This document shows, in pieces, positions 8,823 through 18,038 of a stretch of 64,000 nt of DNA (the first letter of the stretch is position 1; each line of letters opens with the position of its first letter). Both the position numbers and the translations under genes were made by a program. Under the pieces are notes generated by a model, which worked only from the letters and a program-made list of their open reading frames with translations, was not told the origin of the DNA and did not search any database. The stretch covers positions 1 through 64,000 of the forward strand of contig NZ_JANJQP010000002.1 in NCBI RefSeq assembly GCF_025758695.1, in the 5' to 3' direction. The stretch comes from Oenococcus kitaharae. GTDB lineage: Bacteria; Bacillota; Bacilli; Lactobacillales; Lactobacillaceae.

Positions 8823-9380
8823 ATGAAAAATTATATCTGGATTAATGAACCAGCCGTTCATAAAGAAGATAATCAGACTTTAAGCATGCAAACAGAAACA
8901 CAGACTGATATGTGGCAACGCACACATTATGGATTTAGTAGAAACAACGCCCCCATGTATCTCACTCATTCATCTGATCAAGGATTCGTTTATCAAGTCC
9001 AAACAAAATTTGCTAGTCATGATCTATATGACCAATGTGGCATTATAATTTACCTAGATGAAAACAATTGGGCTAAGTTTTCCAGTGAATACGAAAACAC
9101 GAAGTTCCAAAGACTAGGTGGTGTGGTAACTAAACAAGGATATTCTGATTGGGCCACACAAGATATACCGGCCAACATCACAAGTATCCGTTATCAGGTG
9201 ACAAGAGAAGCTAATGATTTTATTGTTGCCTATGCCTTTAAAGAAGCTGAGTATCACCAATTGAGAGTGTTCAACCTAGCTTTGAACGAGCCTCTAACGG
9301 ACGTCCGGATCGGGCTGTATGCTTGCAGCCCACAAGGCCAAGGGTTTACAGCTGAGTTCGTCAATCCGCACTTTAATTAA
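8823..9380 (+). CDS. DUF1349 concanavalin-like protein
   Basis: A 185-residue soluble protein resembling DUF1349, a beta-sandwich of the concanavalin/glucanase-like fold. The typical elements are W-x-N-E-P near the start, YDQCGIIIYLDENNWAKF in the core, and the terminal GLYACSPQG block. Relatives are found beside sugar-utilisation genes, and some were named regulators of enolase without firm evidence. It has a good ribosome site (AAAGGAG). No signal peptide. Function unknown. Confidence 0.75.
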   Translation: MKNYIWINEPAVHKEDNQTLSMQTETQTDMWQRTHYGFSRNNAPMYLTHSSDQGFVYQVQTKFASHDLYDQCGIIIYLDENNWAKFSSEYENTKFQRLGGVVTKQGYSDWATQDIPANITSIRYQVTREANDFIVAYAFKEAEYHQLRVFNLALNEPLTDVRIGLYACSPQGQGFTAEFVNPHFN

Positions 9381-9557
9381 AACCGGTGGGATATGGCTAA
9401 TCAATAAATGAACGCGTACGACAATATAATTCGTCAGAGCCGATTCAATGTGAAGTAATCAAGTTGTTTTGATTACAAATAAATCTCGGTGCTTTATTCA
9501 AAGACAGAAACTTTAGAAAGATATATTTCTCCAAAAAATGATTGACTAGCGAAATAC

Positions 9558-10544
9558 TCAAATGCGTCTGGTGCTTTCGCGCTCTTTAATTTCGATTTTA
9601 GTATATTTAGACTTCAATTTCGGGTTCAATAGCATGCGCATACTCTCAACTCCCATGGTATAAAAAGATTGGGTCACACTGGTTAAAGTAGGGTCAACAA
9701 TGTTGACAATATCGGTTCCATCAATACTCATGACTGACAGCTGTTGAGGTACACTGAGACCCATTTTTTTGGCCTGATTAATAATTCCGATTGCAGCTAA
9801 ATCACTAGCACCAATAATCGCAGTCAATTTAGTGTCAGGACCATAACGCTTCATGGCATTCACACCATCATAGTACGAATAATTTCCAGCACATATCCAG
9901 GTTTTATCAAAAGAGAAAGAATGTTCTTTTAAAGCCTGAAGATACCCTAACAGTCGTTGCTGCCCGACGAAGGTGTCTGGTTCCAAAGCAGCCAAACCGA
10001 TTCTTTGATGTCCTTCCCTGATCAAAAAATTAGTTGCTTCATAACCGATTTTAAAATCATCAGACGCGATGAAACGACTATTCTCTTGAGCGAAAGCACT
10101 AGATGCAAATACATAATTAATATGAGCGTTTTCTAATATCTTCTGATTGGCATGAGTTAATTCAACAGACAAAAGAAGTATCCCTGCAACAGATCTTTCA
10201 ATAACAGTATCAAGTGCACGTCTCTGCATTTCGGGATCATTGTCCCCAATATATAAAATAATGACACTTAAATCAGCTTTTAAAGCCTCGTTTTGGATCC
10301 CCTCGATGATTTTGTTTGAAAACGTTGTCTTTGTATCAGGGAGAATCACGGCAACAACCTTACTTTTCATGGTCACCAACTCAACGGCCGCCATATTTTT
10401 ACGGTAGCCCAAGGTTTGAACGGCTTCCCTGACTCTTTTCTCGGTTATTTCAGAGTAAAAAAGATCTTTTCCTGCCAATACTCGCGAAACAGTTGCCGTT
10501 GATACCTTGGCAGCCCTGGCGACGTCTTTAATTGTCACGGTCAT
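9558..10544 (-). CDS. LacI-family transcriptional regulator
   Basis: A 328-residue LacI/GalR regulator. It has an N-terminal helix-turn-helix (TIKDVARAAKVSTATVSRVL) followed by a periplasmic-binding-like sugar domain. The frame extends to 10622, but the ribosome site AGGAGG and the HTH position set the start at 10544. It is divergent from an alpha-glucoside transporter and glucosidase, and three GTAAACGTTTAC-type palindromes lie between. It probably represses that operon and itself until an inducing sugar binds. The inducer is unknown, with an alpha-glucoside likely. Confidence 0.9.
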   Translation of the reverse strand: MTVTIKDVARAAKVSTATVSRVLAGKDLFYSEITEKRVREAVQTLGYRKNMAAVELVTMKSKVVAVILPDTKTTFSNKIIEGIQNEALKADLSVIILYIGDNDPEMQRRALDTVIERSVAGILLLSVELTHANQKILENAHINYVFASSAFAQENSRFIASDDFKIGYEATNFLIREGHQRIGLAALEPDTFVGQQRLLGYLQALKEHSFSFDKTWICAGNYSYYDGVNAMKRYGPDTKLTAIIGASDLAAIGIINQAKKMGLSVPQQLSVMSIDGTDIVNIVDPTLTSVTQSFYTMGVESMRMLLNPKLKSKYTKIEIKERESTRRI

Positions 10545-10623
10545 GCAGCAAAATCCTCCTGCCAAACATACTTTATAGATAAACTTTAACATTGCCTGGC
10601 CCTTTAAACTATAGAGCAACAAT

Positions 10624-10702
10624 GCAAACGTTTACTATTCTTTAAAAAGGGCATTGTAAACGTTTACTCTATATGATAAACTCTCCTTTTGTAAACGTTT
10701 AC
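10624..10702. promoter_or_regulatory. Three LacI/CcpA-type operator palindromes
   Basis: Three 12-bp sites occur at 10624-10635 (GCAAACGTTTAC), 10656-10667 and 10691-10702 (both GTAAACGTTTAC, perfect palindromes). Their centres are 32 and 35 bp apart, about three helical turns each. They occupy the divergent promoter region between the LacI gene and the transporter. The sequence fits LacI-family operators; it also overlaps the general cre pattern, so CcpA binding is possible. Confidence 0.8.
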
Positions 10703-10745
10703 TGTCAAAAGATTGAATAAATTAATTCGAACAGGAGGATAGCTC

Positions 10746-12155
10746 ATGAATTTACATCACGCTGTTATTGCAGATCCCGCTATAGCAGCCCATCCAACAG
10801 GCAAAACTGAAATAGTAGCACCCAAACACACTAATAAAAAGGGAAAATACCATCTTCCGAATTTGCCATTGACTACAATTTTCACTATGACATTTGGATT
10901 CTTTGGCGTTAATATGGCATTTTCTCTACAGTCATCACAATTAGGGAGAATATTTCAAACGATCGGTGCTAACCCCAATAAACTAGGATTCTTCTTTATT
11001 TTGCCGCCTTTAGCCGGCATGATTATTCAACCACTCATAGGTAAGTATTCTGATAGAACCTGGAATAGGTTTGGACGCAGAATGCCATATTTATTAGTTG
11101 GGGCTCCTATGGCTGCAGTCATTTTAATACTACTTCCGAACGCAGGCTCTTTTAATTTTGGATACGGATCAATACTGGCCCTATCGTTTGGTGCAATAGC
11201 AACCCTGCTGATGGACTTAACTTCTAATATTTGCATGCAACCTTTTCGAATGATTATCGGTGATATGGTTAATGAAAACCAAAAGGATTTGGCATGGTCT
11301 TGGCAACAATCGTTTTCAAATTTAGGAGGAGTATTGGCGGCACTCATTCCATTCTTGTTAACGGTCCTTGGCGTGTCTAACATTGCGCCAAGGGGTGAAA
11401 TCCCAGAAACCGTTAAGTGGGCCTTTTATATAGCGGCAGCCATATTACTCATAACATCGGCATGTACGATTATTCAAGTAAAGGAATATAACCCAACAGA
11501 CTATGCGCGCTTTCACAATATGAAGCTAAGCAACAAGAACACATCACCCAGCCTTTTAAAATTACTGAAAAACGCGCCGACAGTTTTTTGGGAGACCTCT
11601 CTCGTGCAATTGTTTACCTGGTTTGCAATTTTATATCTGTGGACCTATAGTACTGGCGCAATCGCTGCCAATGTATGGAAAGCGACCGATCCATCTTCAT
11701 CGGGCTATCAAGCCGCTGGAAACTGGGTCGGTGTCTTAACATGTATTCAGTCCATCGCCGCTGTGATTTGGGGTTTTCTGGTTCAATCTAGAGCTAAACC
11801 TACTAAACGCAAATTCTGGTATGCATTTGGATTGGGTGCAGGTGGTATTGCCTATATTTCCATATTCTTTATCCACAATAAGTTCTTACTAATCCTGCCC
11901 TTTTGTTTAATCGGAATAACTTATCTAGCGATGACAACATATCCATTTTCGTTGTTAACAGAAGCATTGCACGGAAAAAATGAAGGCACTTATCTAGGAC
12001 TATTTAATTGCAGTATTTGTATTCCACAAATTCTAGCTTCAGTGGGTAGCTTTTGGATTTTTCCTCTTGTTGGCAATTCTATGCCAGCGATGTTCCTTGT
12101 GGGTGGAGTCTCCTTACTAGTAGGAGCTTTCACAGTTAAATTCATTCATTCCTAG
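10746..12155 (+). CDS. MFS sugar:cation symporter (SLC45/GPH-like)
   Basis: A 469-residue major-facilitator transporter with twelve predicted helices after a hydrophilic N-terminal tail of about 40 residues. The segment GKYSDRTWNRFGRRMPYLL is the conserved inter-helix loop of the SLC45/glycoside-symporter branch. The start ATG has an AGGAGG site six bases upstream. It is followed after 49 bp by an alpha-glucosidase gene and is under the LacI-type operators. Uptake of an unphosphorylated alpha-glucoside (maltose, isomaltose or sucrose type) by proton symport is inferred. Confidence 0.85.
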   Translation: MNLHHAVIADPAIAAHPTGKTEIVAPKHTNKKGKYHLPNLPLTTIFTMTFGFFGVNMAFSLQSSQLGRIFQTIGANPNKLGFFFILPPLAGMIIQPLIGKYSDRTWNRFGRRMPYLLVGAPMAAVILILLPNAGSFNFGYGSILALSFGAIATLLMDLTSNICMQPFRMIIGDMVNENQKDLAWSWQQSFSNLGGVLAALIPFLLTVLGVSNIAPRGEIPETVKWAFYIAAAILLITSACTIIQVKEYNPTDYARFHNMKLSNKNTSPSLLKLLKNAPTVFWETSLVQLFTWFAILYLWTYSTGAIAANVWKATDPSSSGYQAAGNWVGVLTCIQSIAAVIWGFLVQSRAKPTKRKFWYAFGLGAGGIAYISIFFIHNKFLLILPFCLIGITYLAMTTYPFSLLTEALHGKNEGTYLGLFNCSICIPQILASVGSFWIFPLVGNSMPAMFLVGGVSLLVGAFTVKFIHS

Positions 12156-12204
12156 TTATAAAATAGCGGTTGAATTTTTATTATATTTTTGAAGGAGAAA
12201 ACAA

Positions 12205-13869
12205 ATGTCAAAACAATGGTTTAAAGATGCAGTGGTCTACCAAATATATCCAATGAGCTTTCAAGACAGTAATAATGATGGTATTGGCGATTTGAATGGG
12301 ATCATTGAACGTCTACCATATCTCAAGAAGCTCGGAATAGATGTAATATGGTTGAATCCAATCTATAAATCGCCGAATAAAGATAACGGTTACGATATCG
12401 CTGATTATCGCCTTATTAATCCAGAATATGGAACCATGGAAGACTTCAATGCCTTGCTTGCTCAAGCCCATAAACTAAATCTTAAGATCATGATGGACTT
12501 AGTTGTGAACCATACTTCTGATCAACACGACTGGTTTCAGCAAAGCAAAAAGTCTACAGACAATCCGTATTCAGATTATTATATCTGGCGCGATCCTAAA
12601 AATGGCCACGAGCCAAATAATTGGTTGGCGGCGTTTGGCGGTTCTGCTTGGACATATGTTCCAGAGCGGAAACAATATTATTTACATCTATTTGCTTCGG
12701 GTCAGCCCGACCTGAACTGGGAAAATCCTGAAGTTCGCCAAGCTGTTTTTGATATCGAGCGTTTCTGGTTAAATAAAGGTGTAGATGGCTTTAGAATGGA
12801 TGTCATTAATCTAATTTCTAAGCCAGAAGGATTACCCGATGTCCCAGAGCCTGTAACCGCAGGCAAGACTATGGATTTTGTAGCCGATGGTCACCGCTTA
12901 AACGAATTTTTGCTTCAAATGAATGAAGAAGTTCTGTCAAATTACAATACGATCACCGTTGGCGAAATGCCGGGTTCAACACCGCAAGATGCTATTAAAT
13001 ATACAGGTCTAGATAGGCATGAGTTAAATATGGTTTTCCAATTTGAACACGTATTGCTCAGTCCTAATCCGGATGTTCGACTAGGGAAATGGAATGATCA
13101 ACCTATTAAACTAACCGAACTCAAGGCTTCTTTGAACAGATGGCAGACAGGTCTTGATGGCCAAGGCTGGAATAGCCTTTATTGGAATAATCATGACCAA
13201 CCGCGCGCAGTTTCCCGTTTTGGAAACGATTCACCTGAATACAGGCAACGATCAGCTGAGATGTTAGCAACTACTCTGCACATGATGCAGGGTACACCAT
13301 ACATCTATCAAGGCGAAGAATTAGGCATGACAAATGCTGGTTTCACACGGTTAGAGCAATATGAGGATATCGAATCTGTTAATTTTTATCATGAGCTAGT
13401 TAATGAAAAGCATATCGTTGATGGTAAGACAATGCTTAAATATTTAGCTCATATGTCCCGTGATAACGCCAGAACACCTATGCAATGGAGCCACAATCAC
13501 AATGCCGGCTTTTCGGATGCAAAACCTTGGTATGCAATCAACGATAATTATTCTGAAATTAACGCCGAAGCTGCATTATCGAATGAGAACTCGACATTTT
13601 ATTACTATCAAAAGCTTATTAAGCTTCGCCATGAATATGAAATTATAAGATATGGTACCTTCATCCCACTAGATCCGCAAGATGATGAGGTTTATGCCTA
13701 TGAAAGAAAGTACGCTGGTAAAACACTACTAGTGATTAATAATTTTACTGCTAAAACAATCGATAGAGTGTATCCGCCAAAGCAAGAAGGTACATTATTA
13801 ATCGGGAATTACGCTAACGATCAAGGAAGAAAATTAAGACCTTATGAAAGTAAAGTTTATCTGTTTTAG
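12205..13869 (+). CDS. GH13 alpha-glucosidase, oligo-1,6-glucosidase type
   Basis: A 554-residue GH13 enzyme of the oligo-1,6-glucosidase/alpha-glucosidase group, cytoplasmic (no signal peptide). Catalytic residues are the nucleophile D199 (GFRMD), the acid/base E254 (TVGE) and D331 (NNHDQ). The residue after the nucleophile is V200, the valine that in characterised relatives goes with alpha-1,6 specificity, whereas alpha-1,4 enzymes carry Ala or Thr. It lies in an operon with a sugar symporter and a divergent LacI repressor, so it would hydrolyse the imported sugar to glucose. Confidence 0.88.
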   Translation: MSKQWFKDAVVYQIYPMSFQDSNNDGIGDLNGIIERLPYLKKLGIDVIWLNPIYKSPNKDNGYDIADYRLINPEYGTMEDFNALLAQAHKLNLKIMMDLVVNHTSDQHDWFQQSKKSTDNPYSDYYIWRDPKNGHEPNNWLAAFGGSAWTYVPERKQYYLHLFASGQPDLNWENPEVRQAVFDIERFWLNKGVDGFRMDVINLISKPEGLPDVPEPVTAGKTMDFVADGHRLNEFLLQMNEEVLSNYNTITVGEMPGSTPQDAIKYTGLDRHELNMVFQFEHVLLSPNPDVRLGKWNDQPIKLTELKASLNRWQTGLDGQGWNSLYWNNHDQPRAVSRFGNDSPEYRQRSAEMLATTLHMMQGTPYIYQGEELGMTNAGFTRLEQYEDIESVNFYHELVNEKHIVDGKTMLKYLAHMSRDNARTPMQWSHNHNAGFSDAKPWYAINDNYSEINAEAALSNENSTFYYYQKLIKLRHEYEIIRYGTFIPLDPQDDEVYAYERKYAGKTLLVINNFTAKTIDRVYPPKQEGTLLIGNYANDQGRKLRPYESKVYLF

Positions 13870-13933
13870 ACGACTTAATTTTGTATCATATTGCAACTAA
13901 TCATCTTAGTTCTAAACAAGAAAGGCCTTATCC

Positions 13934-15115
13934 GTGAATTATAAGAATCCTCAATCAAAGATATTTGCTTTGGCCGTATTGTCGGTCTCAGTTATGATCA
14001 CAACTGGTACCGCTATTTCATCTGCATTGCCAGAGATGGCCAAAAGCTTCCCTAAAGTTCCGATGGAACAAATTGACTCAATTGCAACGATACAGCAGTT
14101 TGCCGTTATAATTACACTCCTATTATCTGGGATCATCTCAAGGAAAATAGGGATTAAAAAAACTATTTTGATCGGTTTAGCCGCTACCGGTATAGCAGGA
14201 GTATTCCCTTTCTTTTCTCAAAATTGGGTACTCATTCTCATTTCCAGACTTATTCTGGGCCTCGGCATTGGTTTATTCAATTCGTTGGCGATTACTTTGA
14301 TTGATCTTTTTTACGATGGTTCACAACAATCACAAATGCTTGGTTTTCGTTCCGCCACTGAACAAATAGGAGTTTCGTTATTAAATGTTTTGGCGGGAAT
14401 GCTGGTCCTAATTAATTGGCACGCCTCTTTTCTCATCTATCTTTTGGCGTTCCCTCTTCTGACGTTTTTTTTGAAAAATATTCCAGAACCTCCTGTTCCC
14501 AAGCAAAACAAAAGGACCAAACAGCATATTAATATCCGAGTTGTCGTTCTAGCTCTTCTACTTTTCCTAATAGTTAGCTGCTCAACGGCTGTTATCGTTC
14601 AAATTCCTAATATCGTTGTCACTGATCTTTCCGGTACAGGAACTGTATCAAGCATAATCATTTCGCTCAATACTTTAACAGGTATGTTTATGGGCATTTT
14701 GTTTGGCAAGATATATCATTTCACTAAACGTTTTGTTTTACCCTTGGGAATTGTTCTGATGGCACTTGGCTCGTTAATTATTGTAATTTCTAATAATGTT
14801 TTGGGTGTTTTAATAGGCGCTATTATCTGTGGGGGCTCCTACCCCTTAGTTGGTTCTTATATTTTCTCGTTAGTGAATCAAATAGCTCCAGCAGGATCTG
14901 AAACGCTCGCAAACTCCTGTCTTCTGATTGGTGCTAATATGGGTTCTTTTGCAACGCCATTTCTCTTAAATGAATTGAAGAGATTAAGCTCACTCACAAA
15001 TCAAGCAGCAGCGTTCTTATCTATTTTTTGGATCTTGGCCGGTTTAACCTGTCTCGTTCTAATCCAGCAATTAGTTAGGATAAAAATTAATCATCACAGC
15101 ATCACTAAGAATTGA
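13934..15115 (+). CDS. MFS transporter, GTG start
   Basis: A 393-residue major-facilitator protein of the drug/metabolite efflux type with about twelve helices. The segment GIISRKIGIKKT is the loop 2-3 motif, and RLILGLGIGLFNS fits the motif B region. It begins with GTG after an AAGAAAGG ribosome site. It follows the glucosidase by 64 bp and may be co-transcribed with the alpha-glucoside locus. A strong terminator hairpin follows. The substrate is unknown. Confidence 0.8.
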   Translation: MNYKNPQSKIFALAVLSVSVMITTGTAISSALPEMAKSFPKVPMEQIDSIATIQQFAVIITLLLSGIISRKIGIKKTILIGLAATGIAGVFPFFSQNWVLILISRLILGLGIGLFNSLAITLIDLFYDGSQQSQMLGFRSATEQIGVSLLNVLAGMLVLINWHASFLIYLLAFPLLTFFLKNIPEPPVPKQNKRTKQHINIRVVVLALLLFLIVSCSTAVIVQIPNIVVTDLSGTGTVSSIIISLNTLTGMFMGILFGKIYHFTKRFVLPLGIVLMALGSLIIVISNNVLGVLIGAIICGGSYPLVGSYIFSLVNQIAPAGSETLANSCLLIGANMGSFATPFLLNELKRLSSLTNQAAAFLSIFWILAGLTCLVLIQQLVRIKINHHSITKN

Positions 15116-15156
15116 CCTTTATAGGTATACCCTAGCGGTACAAAATCAAAAGTAAG

Positions 15157-15182
15157 AAAAAGCCTATCAGCTAGGCTTTTTG
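15157..15182 (+). terminator. Rho-independent terminator after MFS gene
   Basis: AGCCTA at 15161-15166, loop TCAGC, TAGGCT at 15172-15177, flanked by A and T runs so it could work in both directions. It closes the alpha-glucoside/MFS operon. Confidence 0.8.
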
Positions 15183-15225
15183 TTTGTTCTATAAACATGT
15201 ATCATAAAGAAAAAGGAAAAATACC

Positions 15226-15831
15226 ATGAGTTTAGTCTTTTATGCCAGAGTCAGTTCCACAGATCAAAATCTCGCTCGACAGTTAGCTAGAGCCAAAGAG
15301 GTTCAAGCTGATAAAATTTTTGCTGACAAGTTATCTGGGAAAGACATTCAACGGCCAGAATTTATCAAGTGCCTAGCTTACTTAAGAGAGGGCGATACCT
15401 TAGAAGTCTTGAGCTTAGATCGGCTCTCCAGAAACTACCAGGATATTAAAAACATTGTTTCTGAACTCCGTCATAAACATGTGGCCTTCATTGCTGACGA
15501 TCTGCCTAATCTGGCAACTGGCAATCCTTTAATTGATCAATTTATGTTGGATATGATTATCGGCCTCATGAGCTTTGTCGCTCAAAATGAAAGAGAGAAG
15601 ATTAAAGAAAGACAAAGACAAGGGATTATCGAAGCCAAAAAGCGTGGCGCTTATATTGGCAAGCAATTAGAATATGCACCCAACAGCGTGAATCCTGGTA
15701 AGCGTGCTATTTACTTTGGCTTACAAGCCGCTTATCAGAGTCAGACTTATTCCATCACACAATTAGCCAAGCAGTATGGCATTGCCCGTTCAACGGCTTA
15801 TCGGGTCATGAAAAGGATTAAAGAAGAGTAA
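15226..15831 (+). CDS. Serine recombinase (resolvase/invertase family)
   Basis: A 201-residue small serine recombinase. The catalytic domain starts FYARVSS (nucleophile S10 or S11) and contains LDRLSRN and the E-helix region REKIKERQRQGI. A C-terminal helix-turn-helix ends ARSTAYRVMKRI. Such proteins resolve or invert DNA on plasmids and transposons. No transposase or obvious res site pair was found beside it, so it may be a plasmid- or transposon-derived leftover. Length and motifs are intact. Confidence 0.88.
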   Translation: MSLVFYARVSSTDQNLARQLARAKEVQADKIFADKLSGKDIQRPEFIKCLAYLREGDTLEVLSLDRLSRNYQDIKNIVSELRHKHVAFIADDLPNLATGNPLIDQFMLDMIIGLMSFVAQNEREKIKERQRQGIIEAKKRGAYIGKQLEYAPNSVNPGKRAIYFGLQAAYQSQTYSITQLAKQYGIARSTAYRVMKRIKEE

Positions 15832-15835
15832 TCAT

Positions 15836-16258
15836 TCAAGGTGTAACTAAGTGATGAATTTGTTTCTTCAAGTCTTTATAGAGGGGTGATCCAATTAAAG
15901 TACTGGCAGTTGTTGGATTAATTCCTCGATTGCAAGATAAAAGGGCACTTTTTAGATTGGCAAGTAGTTGGGGACATAAATCGATCCATTTTAGTTGGTT
16001 AATAATCCATTCCATTTTTGTATTTATTTCACCAGCGTTGCTTTGCGGGATTGATCTATTTATCACTTTTATTGCCATCAATCTTTGTCTGAGAATGGTC
16101 TCTAGAGAAGCACTTGCTTTATCATCTTGTAATAAATGAGTTAGTCCTTGATCTATTCTTTTTGAAACCTCTTTTGCTAAAATAGTTGGGTTACTACAAT
16201 ATTGACGATACACGTCTTTTTCTGACTCTATATCTTCTTTGTTAAGTGTCATTGACAT
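15836..16258 (-). CDS. Uncharacterised helical protein
   Basis: A 140-residue hydrophilic, probably all-helical protein that converges on the recombinase gene with only a few bases between stop codons. I do not recognise a family. The helical pattern is vaguely like bacteriocin-immunity proteins, but it is longer than those and no bacteriocin gene was seen. The ribosome site is weak (GAGAGAAA). It may be cargo of the recombinase-bearing element. Confidence 0.5.
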   Translation of the reverse strand: MSMTLNKEDIESEKDVYRQYCSNPTILAKEVSKRIDQGLTHLLQDDKASASLETILRQRLMAIKVINRSIPQSNAGEINTKMEWIINQLKWIDLCPQLLANLKSALLSCNRGINPTTASTLIGSPLYKDLKKQIHHLVTP

Positions 16259-16525
16259 TTTCTCTCGATTCTAGAAATTTATTATGTAATGCAGGTTAGC
16301 ACATTTATTCGAGCACGAGTTACTACTGTTTTACAAAGCATGACCAGTACTCGCCGTTGTCTGACCGACTAAAATTCGTATATTATTAGATTTGTTTTGT
16401 TACTTCTTTTTTTAATATTTGCCCGTATTCATCTTGCCTATTCCTGGCTTCAGAAACCACAACAAGGTTTAATCAACGTAATCTTTCACAATCAACCAGA
16501 AAAACATATCAGTCGATTTATTGAA

Positions 16526-16897
16526 TTATACATGAGGGCACACACCACGAAAATTTGAAATTGATTCCAAAAAGTGACCCGAAACCAGGTATGGATTGTT
16601 ATTCTCATTCAATTTTTCGATTAAAATTGAATTCCCATCACTTTGTAATACTTTAAAATGTTGCCCTACCTGAAACTTTAAGCCACTCTCATCTTCACCA
16701 GCAGAAGTAACAGTAAATAATTTAGTCCGGATAAGATCTTTGCCCCGTCTAGGTTGACCGCTAGTACTGGATTTATGTTTCCGAAATCCCCTGTGAATCC
16801 CTACTTCTCCAGTTTTGCCAATCAAATATCCACCGCAAGCTGTCAGAACAAGAAGCTTAATTGGTCCTTTAACTGTTTTGGACCATTTAATTATCAT
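16526..16897 (-). CDS. Small uncharacterised protein with N-terminal hydrophobic segment
   Basis: A 123-residue protein with a short hydrophobic stretch near residues 14-27 (LLVLTACGGYLIG), then a basic linker (residues 35-60) and a C-terminal beta-rich part. No known domain is recognised. It lies 45 bp downstream of a zinc-ribbon gene on the same strand and may share its transcript. Confidence 0.45.
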   Translation of the reverse strand: MIIKWSKTVKGPIKLLVLTACGGYLIGKTGEVGIHRGFRKHKSSTSGQPRRGKDLIRTKLFTVTSAGEDESGLKFQVGQHFKVLQSDGNSILIEKLNENNNPYLVSGHFLESISNFRGVCPHV

Positions 16898-16942
16898 CTA
16901 ATACGAACCAAGATTACTCATTAACAAGCACTCCTTGAGTCT

Positions 16943-17131
16943 TCATACATTTTTATGTCCATTTAAAAAATCTTTTTCGGATTCGTAAATATTGTCACTC
17001 GAAATGCTGTTTTTGTGGCCGCATTCACTGCACTGCCAAATGTAGTGGCGATCATTAAAACCGATCTGAATATTAAGGTACGCACCACAGCGGTCACAAT
17101 ACCAATCAGTTTCTGGAAAACGTTCTGCCAA
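16943..17131 (-). CDS. Small zinc-ribbon protein
   Basis: A 62-residue protein with two CxxC knuckles (WYCDRCGAYL and WQCSECGHKN) about 20 residues apart, forming a zinc ribbon. Near-identical small proteins are common in streptococci and lactobacilli and are annotated only as zinc-finger containing. It starts with TTG after a GGAAA ribosome site. Function unknown. Confidence 0.7.
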   Translation of the reverse strand: MAERFPETDWYCDRCGAYLNIQIGFNDRHYIWQCSECGHKNSISSDNIYESEKDFLNGHKNV

Positions 17132-17375
17132 CTCAGTTTCCTTTCTGTGGCTGCTGTCTATACCACGTCAACCATTTCTTTACATAGATAACTCAACAAA
17201 AATTTTCTGAATTCAAATCAATGCAGCAAACCCAACATGCTTGCTTGAATGATTTAAAAAGATTATAAAACATAACTACAACAAATTAATTCAATCCCAA
17301 AAAAACTTTGTTTTGTTCTATTTCTGAATATCATCATCGTAAAACAACCGGCAAACGAGATTATTTTTTAGCTTT

Positions 17376-17405
17376 AACCGTTACCAGTGGTAACGGTTAT
17401 TTTTT
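17376..17405. terminator. Hairpin overlapping the marR stop codon
   Basis: AACCGTTACC (17376-17385), loop AGT, GGTAACGGTT (17389-17398), a 10-bp perfect stem. The T-run TTTTTT lies on the plus strand side, so it is a strong terminator for plus-strand transcripts and a weaker one for marR. The palindrome could alternatively be a protein-binding site. Confidence 0.5.
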
Positions 17406-17903
17406 GAACTGTTTTAAATATCGGCTGGCAAATAGCTTATGAAGTTTAACTCCTAAAGTAGAGTTAGCGGCATCTATATCTGCATACATGGCCGTCGTGA
17501 TCTTAGACAACAACGATGACAATTGATCGAGTTCAGTGTCGGAGAGTGTCTTAATGAATGGAGGTACTTCTTGGGCAGCGGACTCGATTTGTTTTCGGCC
17601 TTCACTAGTTAAATTCACTAAGTTGATGCGCCGATCATTAGGTGATTTTGTCAAAGTGACTAAATGATACTTAACAAGTTTATTGACAAATTCGCTCGTA
17701 GACTGAGGCGAAATTCCCAGGCGTGTAGCCAGTTCCCGTTGTGATAAATGGTCTTCATCAGCCAATGCCAGTAAAATCTTGCCTTGGCCTTGAACTGTTA
17801 AGCGTGGCCGCGCCTGTTTGATGATATCATCATAGATTTTACTGAGCTGTTCATACTCCGCCAATTTTCCGGCGGCCAGTTCTGCCTTGATTTTATTTGC
17901 CAT
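17397..17903 (-). CDS. MarR-family transcriptional regulator
   Basis: A 168-residue winged-helix MarR regulator. The DNA-binding segment is LSQRELATRLGISPQSTSEFVNKL and the wing contains SPNDRRINLVNLT. It is divergent from a two-gene drug-type ABC exporter, with the exporter's promoter between them. It probably represses the exporter and itself in response to a small toxic ligand. Confidence 0.88.
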   Translation of the reverse strand: MANKIKAELAAGKLAEYEQLSKIYDDIIKQARPRLTVQGQGKILLALADEDHLSQRELATRLGISPQSTSEFVNKLVKYHLVTLTKSPNDRRINLVNLTSEGRKQIESAAQEVPPFIKTLSDTELDQLSSLLSKITTAMYADIDAANSTLGVKLHKLFASRYLKQFKK

Positions 17904-17966
17904 GATTCGCTACGCCATCCATTACTCTTTTAAATATACAACATTCCTAGCCCTGAAAACGGCCGC

Positions 17967-17995
17967 TTGACAATTTAGTCAGATACCCTTACTAT
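17967..17995 (+). promoter_or_regulatory. Sigma-A promoter of the ABC exporter
   Basis: TTGACA at 17967-17972, a 17-bp spacer and TACTAT at 17990-17995 give a near-consensus housekeeping promoter. The exporter ATG is at 18039 with TAGGAG ahead of it. The promoter sits in the marR-exporter gap, where MarR would be expected to bind. Confidence 0.8.
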
Positions 17996-18038
17996 ATATT
18001 TGATCTGGGGCCCTGATAGAATAATAGGAGAACAAATT

